Source: Bacteroidota bacterium
GTDB lineage: Bacteria; Bacteroidota; Bacteroidia; Flavobacteriales; Weeksellaceae
NCBI GenBank assembly: GCA_023422635.1
Contig: JAFAGO010000042.1
Coordinates: 1-64,000 of the forward strand
DNA: 64,000 nucleotides
Reading direction: 5' to 3'
Part shown: piece after piece, positions 35,789 to 43,763 of the stretch
Layout of the letters: the number at the start of each line of letters is the position of its first letter
Position numbering within the stretch: position 1 is the stretch's first letter
The notes under the pieces: model-generated
Database searches by the model: none
What the model was told of the DNA's origin: nothing
What the model saw: only the letters and a program-made list of their open reading frames with translations
Position numbers and translations under genes: made by a program

Positions 35789-36346
35789 TTAGCGGATTCT
35801 GTTGAGCATTTCGTATACCAAGTGCGTTGGTAATCCCATAATGGTGTAGAAACTCCCTTCAATTTTGCGGATTTTTGCCATTCCGATCCATTCTTGAATT
35901 CCATAACTTCCTGCTTTATCAAAGGGCTGACTTTTTTCAATGTAATGAAGAATTTCAGAATCGGTGATATCATTAAAAACTACTTTTGCGACATCCGTTT
36001 CGGTAATGGTTTGATTGCAGGTTCGAATTGTAATTCCGGTGTAAACGTGATGAATTTTTCCGGAAAGCGATCGCAACATTTCAAAAGCTTTTTCTTTTGT
36101 CTCTGGTTTTCCTAAAATTTGTTGATCCAATTCTACAACGGTATCGGCTGTAATTAGGATTTCATCTTGTTTTAAATCAAGATATGCATTTGATTTTAGC
36201 AGCGACAAAAATCCTGCAACTTCAGAAGAGGGTAGGGAAGGGGGAAATGATTCTTCACAATCAATAGAAACAACCGAAAATTCAAAACCTAAGTTTTGTA
36301 AAAGTTCTTTTCTTCTTGGTGAATTTGATGCTAATAAAATATTCAT
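35789..36346 (-). CDS. maf: Maf-like nucleotide pyrophosphatase
   Basis: Maf proteins hydrolyse dTTP/UTP or modified nucleotides to monophosphates. The 185-residue protein starts MNILLASNSPRRKELLQNLG with the family's SxRR motif, and continues with ILITADTVVELD, ILGKPETKEKAFEML and HHVYTGITI, followed by FDKAGSYGIQEW. It sits 1 bp after the KdsC-like gene stop in a three-gene run with the DUF2520 gene. Confidence 0.92.
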   Translation of the reverse strand: MNILLASNSPRRKELLQNLGFEFSVVSIDCEESFPPSLPSSEVAGFLSLLKSNAYLDLKQDEILITADTVVELDQQILGKPETKEKAFEMLRSLSGKIHHVYTGITIRTCNQTITETDVAKVVFNDITDSEILHYIEKSQPFDKAGSYGIQEWIGMAKIRKIEGSFYTIMGLPTHLVYEMLNRIR

Positions 36347-36347
36347 T

Positions 36348-36866
36348 CTAAATACTTTGTGTGTGATCTTCGTGCCATTTTCCTTGCGCTTTCATTACTT
36401 GTTCAATAACATCGCGTACCGCACCTTTTCCGCCTTGTATCGGCGATATGTAATCGCAAATCGCCTTCACTTCTGGGACTGCATTTTCGGGACAGCAAGA
36501 AATTGAGGAGGGCTTTAAAATACAGATGTCGGGAATATCGTCGCCCATTGTAAGAATTTCTTCATCTTTTAAATTATACTTTGATTTAAAATCTTCATAA
36601 TCTACAATTTTGTCGGAAGATTTTGCGTAGTAATCGGTAATTCCAAGATAACTAATTCGGTGTTTTACCATTTCATCATTTCCTCCAGTAATAACGCCTA
36701 TTAAAAAATTGTTTTTCAATGCTTTAACTACAGAATATCCATCCAGTACATTCATAACTCGGCACATATTTCCGCCAGGAAGTAGATAGACACTTCCATC
36801 GGTAAATACACCATCAACATCGAATACAAAGGCTTTTATTTGTTTTAATCTTGATTTATAACTCAT
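36348..36866 (-). CDS. KdsC-like HAD phosphatase
   Basis: The 172-residue HAD-superfamily phosphatase has FVFDVDGVFTDGSVYLLPGG (nucleophile Asp and acid/base Asp), VKALKNNFLIGVITGG, and EEILTMGDDIPDICIL (metal Asp pair). KDO-8-phosphate phosphatase KdsC has the same size and motif order, supporting a role in LPS inner-core sugar synthesis. Its start overlaps the end of the DUF2520 gene by 11 bp. Confidence 0.85.
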   Translation of the reverse strand: MSYKSRLKQIKAFVFDVDGVFTDGSVYLLPGGNMCRVMNVLDGYSVVKALKNNFLIGVITGGNDEMVKHRISYLGITDYYAKSSDKIVDYEDFKSKYNLKDEEILTMGDDIPDICILKPSSISCCPENAVPEVKAICDYISPIQGGKGAVRDVIEQVMKAQGKWHEDHTQSI

Positions 36867-37608
36867 ACATTTTTTTTATAGATTCGTTTAAAGTATCGTA
36901 AATTTTCAATTGTTCTTCATCTTTTATTAAAGTTCGATGGAGTTGCAATACAGAATTGTCGTTTCGAATTGCAGGACCGGTTTGGGCATCTTTCGGATTT
37001 AGATGATGAATTTTTTTGGTGGTTTCATCAATTAAAGGAAGGAAAAATTCAAACGGAATATTTTGATTATCAGATATTTGCTTTGCTCGTGCATATAAAT
37101 GATTTACAAAGTTACAAGCAAAAACTGCGGTTAGGTGAATGTATTTTCTTTTTTCATCATCGGCAGGAAAAACCTTTCCTGAAATTTTGTTGGCCAAACC
37201 GGTTAAGTAATCTTCATCTTCCGTAGTTTCAGCATCAATAAAAAATGGAATTTCAGCATAATTCAAATCTTTATTTTTGGAGAACGTTTGGAGTGGATAA
37301 AAAACCGCTTTTCGGTAATTCCCTTGTAATGTTTCACGGGAAACAGAACCTGAAGTATGTGCGACCAACGCCCTAGAATTGGTGATCTTTGAAGAAACCT
37401 CTGCAATAAAAGAATCGCGAATGCAAATAATATATACATCTGCATCTTCCGGAATCGTTACCGAAAATGGAATGTGAAGCGAGTTCGAAATTTTCTCTAA
37501 TTCTTGTCGATTTCTCCCACAAATTTCATTTAAAGGAATTTTATTTTCCACAAATGCTTTCGCCAAATGATACGCTACATTTCCCGAACCAATAATTACC
37601 GTTTTCAT
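36856..37608 (-). CDS. Rossmann / DUF2520 protein
   Basis: The 250-residue protein has an N-terminal NAD(P)-binding Rossmann domain (VIIGSGNVAYHLAKAF, then CGRNRQEL and IICIRDSFIAEV) and a C-terminal helical DUF2520 domain (about 125-250, including HLTAVFACNFVNHLYARA). The fold resembles ProC-like or KPR dehydrogenases, but the reaction is unknown. It begins a DUF2520 / KdsC-like / maf operon. A parS-like sequence (37330-37345) lies within the coding region. Confidence 0.85.
   Translation of the reverse strand: MKTVIIGSGNVAYHLAKAFVENKIPLNEICGRNRQELEKISNSLHIPFSVTIPEDADVYIICIRDSFIAEVSSKITNSRALVAHTSGSVSRETLQGNYRKAVFYPLQTFSKNKDLNYAEIPFFIDAETTEDEDYLTGLANKISGKVFPADDEKRKYIHLTAVFACNFVNHLYARAKQISDNQNIPFEFFLPLIDETTKKIHHLNPKDAQTGPAIRNDNSVLQLHRTLIKDEEQLKIYDTLNESIKKMYEL
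37330..37345. promoter_or_regulatory. parS-like sequence inside the DUF2520 gene
   Basis: TGTTTCACGGGAAACA differs from the parS consensus only at position 10 (G for T). That mismatch lies next to the central CG, so binding would be weaker. It could be a third, degenerate parS or chance within coding sequence. Confidence 0.4.
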
Positions 37609-37645
37609 TCAACAAAAATAGACATATTCACTACAAAAACTGAAG

Positions 37646-37653
37646 CAAATATA
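37646..37653 (-). promoter_or_regulatory. -7 box candidate for the DUF2520 operon
   Basis: The minus strand reads TATATTTG, an exact TAnnTTTG, 37 nt upstream of the DUF2520 start. A second match (TATTTTTG, 37620-37613) sits too near the start unless the mRNA is leaderless. Confidence 0.33.
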
Positions 37654-37771
37654 AAATAAAGTTTCACCGAAAAGTACAGGAAATATGAAGCGTTCTGAAG
37701 TTTGGATCGAATTTTGAAATCTTTTTTTAACTTTTTACTACATTTACCATCCAACCAACGAAAGCATCTTA

Positions 37772-38323
37772 ATGAAGACTAAGGATTCGGATATTATAGA
37801 TTTGATGCAGAACGGGCAATCCCTAGAAAAGGGAGTTCGTGTGATGATGGATGCTTATCAGAGCAGATTGTATTGGCATATCAGAAGATTAATTGTTGAT
37901 CACGATTTGGCGAAAGATGTATTGCAAGATACTTTTATAAAGGCCTATCAGAACTTTCATCAATTTAAACAAGATAGTCAATTGTACACCTGGCTGTATC
38001 GAATTGCAACCAATGAAGCGTTGCAGCAATTGAATAAGTTGAAAAAGATGCAAAAATCTGATGAAGATGCAGAATACCATCTTCAGAATTTAGCAGCGGA
38101 AAATGCACAAAATAATGCAGACGAAATTCAGATACTTTTGCAGAAAGCCATTCAAAGTCTGCCTGAAAAACAAAAATTAGTGTTTACAATGCGGTATTAT
38201 GATGATTTGCCTTATGACGAATTAAGTAAAATCCTCGATATGTCGGTAGGAACACTAAAAACCAATTATCATTATGCGAAGCAGAAGATAGAGGAATATA
38301 TTAAAGAACATTATGAAGCTTAA
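37772..38323 (+). CDS. ECF-type RNA polymerase sigma factor
   Basis: The 183-residue sigma-70 family protein has region 2 (about 20-90: YWHIRRLIVDHDLAKDVLQD with TFIKAYQNFHQF) and region 4 (about 120-180: LPEKQKLVFTMRYYDDLPYD with LSVGTLKTNYHYAK-like helix-turn-helix, here LDMSVGTLKTNYHYAKQKI). It lacks sigma region 3, fitting the ECF group. It is followed after 11 bp by a probable membrane anti-sigma protein and a secreted protein, the common envelope-stress arrangement. Confidence 0.9.
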   Translation: MKTKDSDIIDLMQNGQSLEKGVRVMMDAYQSRLYWHIRRLIVDHDLAKDVLQDTFIKAYQNFHQFKQDSQLYTWLYRIATNEALQQLNKLKKMQKSDEDAEYHLQNLAAENAQNNADEIQILLQKAIQSLPEKQKLVFTMRYYDDLPYDELSKILDMSVGTLKTNYHYAKQKIEEYIKEHYEA

Positions 38324-38334
38324 TTTTTTTCGGA

Positions 38335-38895
38335 ATGAAAAATTTTGATATCGAAAAATTAGAACGTACCAACATTTATAAAACGCCTGACGATTTTTTT
38401 GATGGAATTCAAGATTCTGTTTTAAAAACAATTAAAAATGAATCTTCCATTGAAAAACCAAAATCAGGTAAGATTTTCACTTTGTACGGCAAATATGCAG
38501 CAGCGGCGTGTATCGCTTTGTTTGTGGGTACAATTGCTTTTTTTCAGTTGGGTGAGCAAGAACGTCCTCATTCAAATGCGGTAATAGCAAATTCGCAGCA
38601 AAGTCATTTAGAATCCGATTCATCTGCCTCACTTGTCGAACATAAAACGATTCAGGAAACGCCATCACAAACGTGGCCTGTAGAAAAAGAAGAAGAGAAT
38701 AGCTTTAATAGCGAAAATTCACCAGTTTCGAAAAATGGGACAAATAAGCAAATTGCAAGTAAAATAGTTGAAAAAATAAAAGCTGATCAGCCAGAAGTTC
38801 AGTTGGAACAAATTATTCAGGAAATGCCCACCGCAGAGTTTGCAGATTTAAGTCGTGCAGCAGAAGAAGATATTTACCTCGATTTATACAATTAA
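38335..38895 (+). CDS. Probable membrane-anchored anti-sigma factor
   Basis: The 186-residue protein has an N-terminal ~50-residue cytoplasmic segment (FDIEKLERTNIYKTPDDFFD), one transmembrane helix (about residues 55-75, YAAAACIALFVGTIAFFQL), and a Ser/Glu-rich periplasmic part ending AEFADLSRAAEEDIYLDLYN. This topology and the position directly after the ECF sigma gene suggest an anti-sigma factor. No recognised domain is visible by eye, so the role is inferred from context. Confidence 0.7.
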   Translation: MKNFDIEKLERTNIYKTPDDFFDGIQDSVLKTIKNESSIEKPKSGKIFTLYGKYAAAACIALFVGTIAFFQLGEQERPHSNAVIANSQQSHLESDSSASLVEHKTIQETPSQTWPVEKEEENSFNSENSPVSKNGTNKQIASKIVEKIKADQPEVQLEQIIQEMPTAEFADLSRAAEEDIYLDLYN

Positions 38896-38915
38896 AGGTC
38901 ATCAAATCTTGAAAA

Positions 38916-39416
38916 ATGAAAAAGATAATACTCCTTACCCTTCTTTCTTTTTTTGGATTCTCGCAAGCGCAGAATTTAGCGCAAGGATTCAATCAAATGA
39001 CGCCCGAAAAGCGGAAAGAAATCATCAATAAAATGTCACCAGAAGAACGATCGAAATTGTTAAAAGAGTTTCGTGCAAATATGATGGTGGATGAACTCGA
39101 TATTCCGGAAAATAGTGAGCAAGAATTTCGAAAACTTTACTCCGAATATCTGGATCAGCAAAAAGAGATTAAAAGCAGGTTTATCAGAACGGACGATTAC
39201 AATTCTATTTCGGATGAAGAAGCAAAACAACGCATTAATCAAAGTTTTGAAGTGGGGCAGCAGCTTCTGAACAATCGTAAAGAATACGCCGGTAAATTCA
39301 TGAAAATTTGTAAACCGCAACAAGTGCTCAAAATGTATCAAACGGAAGGAATGATTCGCGATAAAATGATGGATCGTAAATCCGAAAGAAGTCAAAATAC
39401 CAATAGAAAAAGATAA
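38916..39416 (+). CDS. Secreted helical protein in the sigma operon
   Basis: The 166-residue protein has a signal peptide ending near FSQAQ and an all-helical, highly charged body (QMTPEKRKEIINKMSPEERS, LLNNRKEYAGKFMKICKPQQ). The pattern recalls the Spy/CpxP-like or LTXXQ group of periplasmic sensors, which often accompany envelope-stress regulators, but the LTxxQ repeat itself is not clear. It ends the sigma / anti-sigma operon and is followed by a terminator. Confidence 0.75.
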   Translation: MKKIILLTLLSFFGFSQAQNLAQGFNQMTPEKRKEIINKMSPEERSKLLKEFRANMMVDELDIPENSEQEFRKLYSEYLDQQKEIKSRFIRTDDYNSISDEEAKQRINQSFEVGQQLLNNRKEYAGKFMKICKPQQVLKMYQTEGMIRDKMMDRKSERSQNTNRKR

Positions 39417-39440
39417 TTCGTTTCTTTTTTAAGTTAAGCG

Positions 39441-39475
39441 ACCTCTGTAAATATTTTTTGCAGAGGTTGTTTTTT
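39441..39475 (+). terminator. Terminator of the ECF sigma operon
   Basis: A 7-bp stem, ACCTCTG (39441-39447) with CAGAGGT (39461-39467), is followed by TGTTTTTT. It lies 25 bp after the operon's last stop. Confidence 0.72.
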
Positions 39476-39536
39476 AAATTACACTCAACAATATTTCATA
39501 AATTAAAGTATTTTTACTTCGAATTCTAAAAATAAT

Positions 39537-40541
39537 ATGAAAAAATATCTATTCCTCATCTTTTTGCCAATGCTTTTATTTTCGCAAAAAACCGAATATA
39601 TTAAGCTGAAAATGCCGTTAAAAGACTTTACCAATACCACAAAAAGTTTTACAGTAAAGGATATTCGAAAAGACAAAACGTTTAAGAAAATGGTGTTCAG
39701 AGGAAATGAATATAAGATGAGTTTCCCTACAAATGATGTTCAAAAAGATGTTACGGATTGGTTTTATCGAGCTAATAAAAATTTGAAAGGAAACCGTGAT
39801 TTGGTTTTTATGATTGAAAATTTGCAATTCGGTAATGAAGTTAAAGAAGGCAATATTTACTGTATTTTAGAAATGAAGTTGAGCATATTTTTGAAAAATG
39901 AAAATCAATACTTTCTTTTGGGAAGAAATGAAAATGTGGTAAAACTGAATGCTAAAGGCACGCCAGGAATTCCATCCGATTACGCAGAAAATTTACAAAA
40001 AGTGATGCAAACGCTCATTGCAGATGCTTTTCGTGCAGAACCACATTCGATGGGCTTTTCGGAAGAACAACTTCCCAATTATTACACGTTGATTCAACAA
40101 AATTTACCGGCATTTACCACTTCAGAATTGAAAGAAGGTGTGTATACCGATTATTTTACATTTTTGGAACAACAACCTTTGGAAGGATTTTCTATTGTGA
40201 AAAATGAAGAAAAAGTGCAAAAAGCAGAGAATAAATCTTCTGGAAAAACTTTACCACAGCGCAAAATCATGATTTATATAGAAAACGGAAAAGCATATAA
40301 AAATACAGCGATGGGCTTTTTACCGCTGCAGAAAGATGAACATGGTTACTACATTGTTGCCAATCGACTTGCTTTGTTTCCTGAAGAAATTAAAGTTTCT
40401 TCCGTGTATTTTTTCTTCGGAATAATAGGCGGTTTAGCTGCCGCAATTGATGCAACGGTACAATACGATAAAATTAAAAAGGCAGATATGTATCCGATTT
40501 ATATCGACAATGTAAATGGAAATTATATTTTTGTGAAATAA
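39537..40541 (+). CDS. Secreted or envelope protein of unknown function
   Basis: The 334-residue protein has an N-terminal signal (MKKYLFLIFLPMLLFSQ) and no recognised catalytic motif. About residues 15-170 are mixed charged segments; one hydrophobic stretch near residue 283-300 (SVYFFFGIIGGLAAAIDATV) may be membrane-associated. The C-terminal end (ADMYPIYIDNVNGNYIFVK) reads like a small beta domain. Neighbours (sigma operon, lepA) give no clear clue. Confidence 0.72.
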   Translation: MKKYLFLIFLPMLLFSQKTEYIKLKMPLKDFTNTTKSFTVKDIRKDKTFKKMVFRGNEYKMSFPTNDVQKDVTDWFYRANKNLKGNRDLVFMIENLQFGNEVKEGNIYCILEMKLSIFLKNENQYFLLGRNENVVKLNAKGTPGIPSDYAENLQKVMQTLIADAFRAEPHSMGFSEEQLPNYYTLIQQNLPAFTTSELKEGVYTDYFTFLEQQPLEGFSIVKNEEKVQKAENKSSGKTLPQRKIMIYIENGKAYKNTAMGFLPLQKDEHGYYIVANRLALFPEEIKVSSVYFFFGIIGGLAAAIDATVQYDKIKKADMYPIYIDNVNGNYIFVK

Positions 40542-40564
40542 AGTACGTTAACTCAACAAATATT

Positions 40565-40591
40565 AGAGACTTTTTTAGGTCTCTTTTTTTA
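40565..40591 (+). terminator. Terminator after the 334-aa gene
   Basis: A short 6-bp stem (AGAGAC at 40565-40570 with GTCTCT at 40579-40584) is followed by a run of T. It overlaps the -7 region of lepA (40590-40597). Confidence 0.6.
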
Positions 40592-40597
40592 TCTTTG
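40590..40597 (+). promoter_or_regulatory. -7 box candidate for lepA
   Basis: TATCTTTG is an exact TAnnTTTG ending 19 nt before the lepA ATG. The T-tract of the previous gene's terminator directly abuts it. Confidence 0.42.
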
Positions 40598-40616
40598 CAA
40601 ATTACATCATTTTTAC

Positions 40617-42413
40617 ATGAAGAACATACGCAACTTTTGCATCATTGCACATATCGACCACGGAAAATCAACTTTGGCAGATCGCCTTTTGGAATATACC
40701 AATACCGTAACCCAAAGGGAGCTGCAAGCACAAACCTTGGATGATATGGATTTGGAAAAAGAAAGAGGAATTACCATTAAATCCCACGCCATCCAAATGG
40801 ATTATGAATACAAGGGAGAAAAGTACATTCTTAATTTAATCGATACGCCAGGACACGTTGATTTTTCATATGAAGTTTCGCGTTCAATTGCAGCTTGCGA
40901 AGGCGCTCTTTTAATTGTTGATGCTGCGCAAAGTATTCAGGCACAAACAATTAGTAATTTGTATTTGGCGTTGGAAAATGATTTAGAAATTATTCCAATT
41001 CTGAATAAAATCGATCTTCCTTCCGCTAATCCTGAAGAAGTTACCGATGAAATTATGAATTTAATCGGGTGTGATTATGATGATGTTTTACGTGTATCTG
41101 GAAAAACTGGGGAAGGCGTTCATCATTTGCTCGAACAAATTGTTGAAAGAATTCCTGCGCCTGTTGGCGATCCAAATGCTCCGCTTCAAGCGTTAATTTT
41201 CGATTCTGTTTACAATCCTTTTCGTGGAATTGAGGCCTACTTTAAAGTCGTAAATGGGAAAATTTCGAAAAACGAAAAAATTAAATTCTTCGCTACAGGA
41301 AAAGAATATGGTGCTGATGAAGTTGGAACTTTAAAATTAAAACAAGTACCTAAGAAAAGCATTGAATGTGGAGATGTTGGCTATTTGGTTTCGGGGATTA
41401 AAGATGCACGCGAAGTAAAAGTGGGCGATACCATAACCTCTTTTGAAAATCCAGCAGCAGCTCCGATCGAAGGTTTCGAAGAAGTAAAACCAATGGTTTT
41501 TGCAGGAATTTACCCAATAGAATCCGAAGACTTCGAAGATTTAAGAACCTCGTTGGAAAAACTTCGATTAAATGATGCATCTCTTGTTTTTGAAGCTGAA
41601 AGTTCAGCAGCGTTGGGCTTTGGTTTCCGATGTGGGTTTTTAGGAATGCTTCATATGGAAATTGTTCAAGAACGCCTCGACCGTGAGTTTGATATGAACG
41701 TAATTACTACGGTTCCGAACGTGTCCTACCACGGTTACTCCAAAAAAGAACCCGATGTTCCGATCTTGATTAACAACCCATCAGAAATGATGGATCCTAC
41801 CACAATGGATCGTGTGGAAGAACCTTATATTAAAGCTGCAATTATTACCAAATCCGATTTCGTAGGTTCGGTGATGACGCTTTGTATAGAAAAACGAGGC
41901 GAACTTGTCAATCAATCGTATTTAACTTCTGAAAGGGTTGAACTCATTTTTAATATGCCATTATCCGAAGTAGTTTTCGATTTTTATGATCGTTTAAAAT
42001 CCATTTCAAAAGGATATGCATCATTTGATTATCATCCTATTGGTTTCCGTCCATCAAAACTCGTAAAAATGGATATTCTGATTAACGGCGATATGGTTGA
42101 TGCGTTATCATCCTTAATTCACGAATCGAATGCCTACTATATAGGGAAGAAAATGTGCGAGAAACTTCGTGAACTAATTCCAAGACAACAATTTGATATT
42201 GCTGTTCAGGCGGCATTAGGAACAAAAGTAATTGCAAGGGAAACCATTAAAGCGCTTCGAAAAGATGTTACTGCAAAATGTTATGGTGGTGATATTTCCC
42301 GTAAACGTAAACTTCTAGAAAAACAGAAAGAAGGAAAGAAAAAGATGAAACAAATCGGTCGTGTTGAAGTTCCACAAAGCGCATTTATGGCCGTTTTGAA
42401 ACTGAATGATTAA
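40617..42413 (+). CDS. lepA: Elongation factor 4 (LepA)
   Basis: LepA is a ribosome-binding GTPase that back-translocates or assists ribosome assembly. The 598-residue protein has the G1 motif IAHIDHGKSTLADRLLEYT (about 9-27), the G2 segment EKERGITIKSHAI, G3 DTPGHVDFSYEV, and G4 NKIDLPSA. FRCGFLGMLHMEIVQERLD follows, with the LepA-specific C-terminus ending KKKMKQIGRVEVPQSAFM. The length is standard (about 600). Confidence 0.95.
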   Translation: MKNIRNFCIIAHIDHGKSTLADRLLEYTNTVTQRELQAQTLDDMDLEKERGITIKSHAIQMDYEYKGEKYILNLIDTPGHVDFSYEVSRSIAACEGALLIVDAAQSIQAQTISNLYLALENDLEIIPILNKIDLPSANPEEVTDEIMNLIGCDYDDVLRVSGKTGEGVHHLLEQIVERIPAPVGDPNAPLQALIFDSVYNPFRGIEAYFKVVNGKISKNEKIKFFATGKEYGADEVGTLKLKQVPKKSIECGDVGYLVSGIKDAREVKVGDTITSFENPAAAPIEGFEEVKPMVFAGIYPIESEDFEDLRTSLEKLRLNDASLVFEAESSAALGFGFRCGFLGMLHMEIVQERLDREFDMNVITTVPNVSYHGYSKKEPDVPILINNPSEMMDPTTMDRVEEPYIKAAIITKSDFVGSVMTLCIEKRGELVNQSYLTSERVELIFNMPLSEVVFDFYDRLKSISKGYASFDYHPIGFRPSKLVKMDILINGDMVDALSSLIHESNAYYIGKKMCEKLRELIPRQQFDIAVQAALGTKVIARETIKALRKDVTAKCYGGDISRKRKLLEKQKEGKKKMKQIGRVEVPQSAFMAVLKLND

Positions 42414-42430
42414 TACAAAGATCAATACAT

Positions 42431-42466
42431 AAAAAAATGCCGCCTCAATTTTGAGACGGCATTTTT
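42431..42466. terminator. Bidirectional terminator (lepA / JmjC-like gene)
   Basis: A long hairpin, AAAAATGCCGCCTCAA paired with TTGAGACGGCATTTTT with one C-A mismatch, is flanked by A- and T-runs. It serves the convergent genes on both sides. Confidence 0.87.
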
Positions 42467-42470
42467 ATTG

Positions 42471-43352
42471 CTATTTGGGAAGTTTTTTGGCCAGAGCTCG
42501 GTTGGCTCTTTCAATGGCTTTCTTTTCCTTCCAATCCATATACTTCTTTTTATAGCGGCGTTTCATGAAGTTATCAAAATTTCTTTGCACCGTTAAATTC
42601 CATAAAGAATGTGCCTTCACTGCCCAAGATTTGTCCCAAGCGCGTAACGAAAGCGAAAAGCTTCCATCCAAATACTTCATCCAATGCCAATAACCGGTTG
42701 GCATAAACAGCGTATCGCCATGCTCAAGAAAGCATTCAATTCCTTCTACACCATCTAACGCCGGGAATTGTTTAAAATCTGGATTCGAGATATCATAATC
42801 TTCAAGCGAATAGGTTGCGTACGGAATTTGGTATAAACGCTCTCTCCATTTGTAATCAAAAAGCAGAATATGTTTTCTACCATTGAAATGCGTGTGGAAA
42901 ATATGCGCCATATCAATATCAAAATGAAGAAATGTTACAGACCCTTTTCCACCAAAAAACATATTGGGATATTTATCTAAAAAACCGCCCATTAAAGCAT
43001 GTGGAGAAATATAATCATCCAACAATTTTGGAGCAAATTTTATAGGATCAAAAAGAAAAATTCGCAAATCTGTAGGTTCACGTTCAATTAAATCGATGTA
43101 TTCATTGAACTTCATTTTTGCAGCAGATGCATTGATGGGAGCGGAAGGATCAGCTTTAGAAGAATCGTATAAAGGCACTTCTACATCGCCCACAACTTGC
43201 TTCATGTAATCCATTGTCCACTTCTGGTAAGCAGGCCATTTTCTCGCCATATTTTTAATGACAACAGGTTTGCGAGGTTTAAGATATTTCTCTTCGAACT
43301 CTTCTTTCGTGATATCGTCAACAATATCAATAGGTTTTAGAATCAATCCCAT
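42471..43352 (-). CDS. Cupin-like / JmjC-domain dioxygenase
   Basis: The ATG at 43352 gives a 293-residue protein; the in-frame TTG further upstream is unlikely. The cupin_8/JmjC-like core shows the iron-binding facial triad candidates HFDID (about 147-151) and TGYWHWM (His about 223), with HILLFDY between. Such Fe(II)/2-oxoglutarate enzymes hydroxylate proteins or small molecules; the substrate is unknown. The C-terminal ~50 residues are strongly basic (RRYKKKYMDWKEKKAIERAN). Confidence 0.82.
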   Translation of the reverse strand: MGLILKPIDIVDDITKEEFEEKYLKPRKPVVIKNMARKWPAYQKWTMDYMKQVVGDVEVPLYDSSKADPSAPINASAAKMKFNEYIDLIEREPTDLRIFLFDPIKFAPKLLDDYISPHALMGGFLDKYPNMFFGGKGSVTFLHFDIDMAHIFHTHFNGRKHILLFDYKWRERLYQIPYATYSLEDYDISNPDFKQFPALDGVEGIECFLEHGDTLFMPTGYWHWMKYLDGSFSLSLRAWDKSWAVKAHSLWNLTVQRNFDNFMKRRYKKKYMDWKEKKAIERANRALAKKLPK

Positions 43353-43443
43353 TTTTAACAAACTTTAATCTACAAAATTATAAAATTAAAGAGATTAAAA
43401 TCGCTATGGTTAAAAATAAATTGATTGTCCATTGTAGAACTAA

Positions 43444-43527
43444 GTCTTCGATTATGTTCAGACCGACATCGCAAAAAAAATCAGCATGTTAGCATTAGGT
43501 TTATCATGCTGAGCGAAGTCGAAGCAT
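43444..43527. repeat. REP-like inverted repeat element
   Basis: The right arm (43503-43527, CATGCTGAGCGAAGTCGAAG at its core) matches a dispersed repeat type I know from many Bacteroidota. The left arm (43444-43469, starting GTCTTCGATTATGTTCAGAC) reads as a degenerate inverted copy, about 17 of 25 matching, with several C-to-T changes. A further short inverted pair (CAGCATG / CATGCTG) lies within it. It sits in the 411-bp gap 43353-43763, which otherwise holds a long A-run (43531-43544) and no gene that I can see. Confidence 0.62.
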
Positions 43528-43763
43528 TTTAAAAAAAAAAAAAATTATTAGTTAATTATATACCAATGGTAAAATAAAGGGATTTTCATATAAAATAATG
43601 ATGAATTTCATCTTTCGTTTTTAAAGCTATTTTAAAATTAAAAGTTGAATCTATTTTTGTACAAAGTGCAGCAATACTTTTTTTAAATTTTTCTGTAAAA
43701 GGCAATCTCTATTACTGTAACATTTTGAAGGTGTTGTGAACTAATAAATTAAAATTTTAAAAC

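Noticed and set aside
43531..43544. A-run after the REP-like right arm
   Set aside because: Long A-runs are common in this AT-rich genome; no hairpin of terminator strength directly precedes it for a known transcript.
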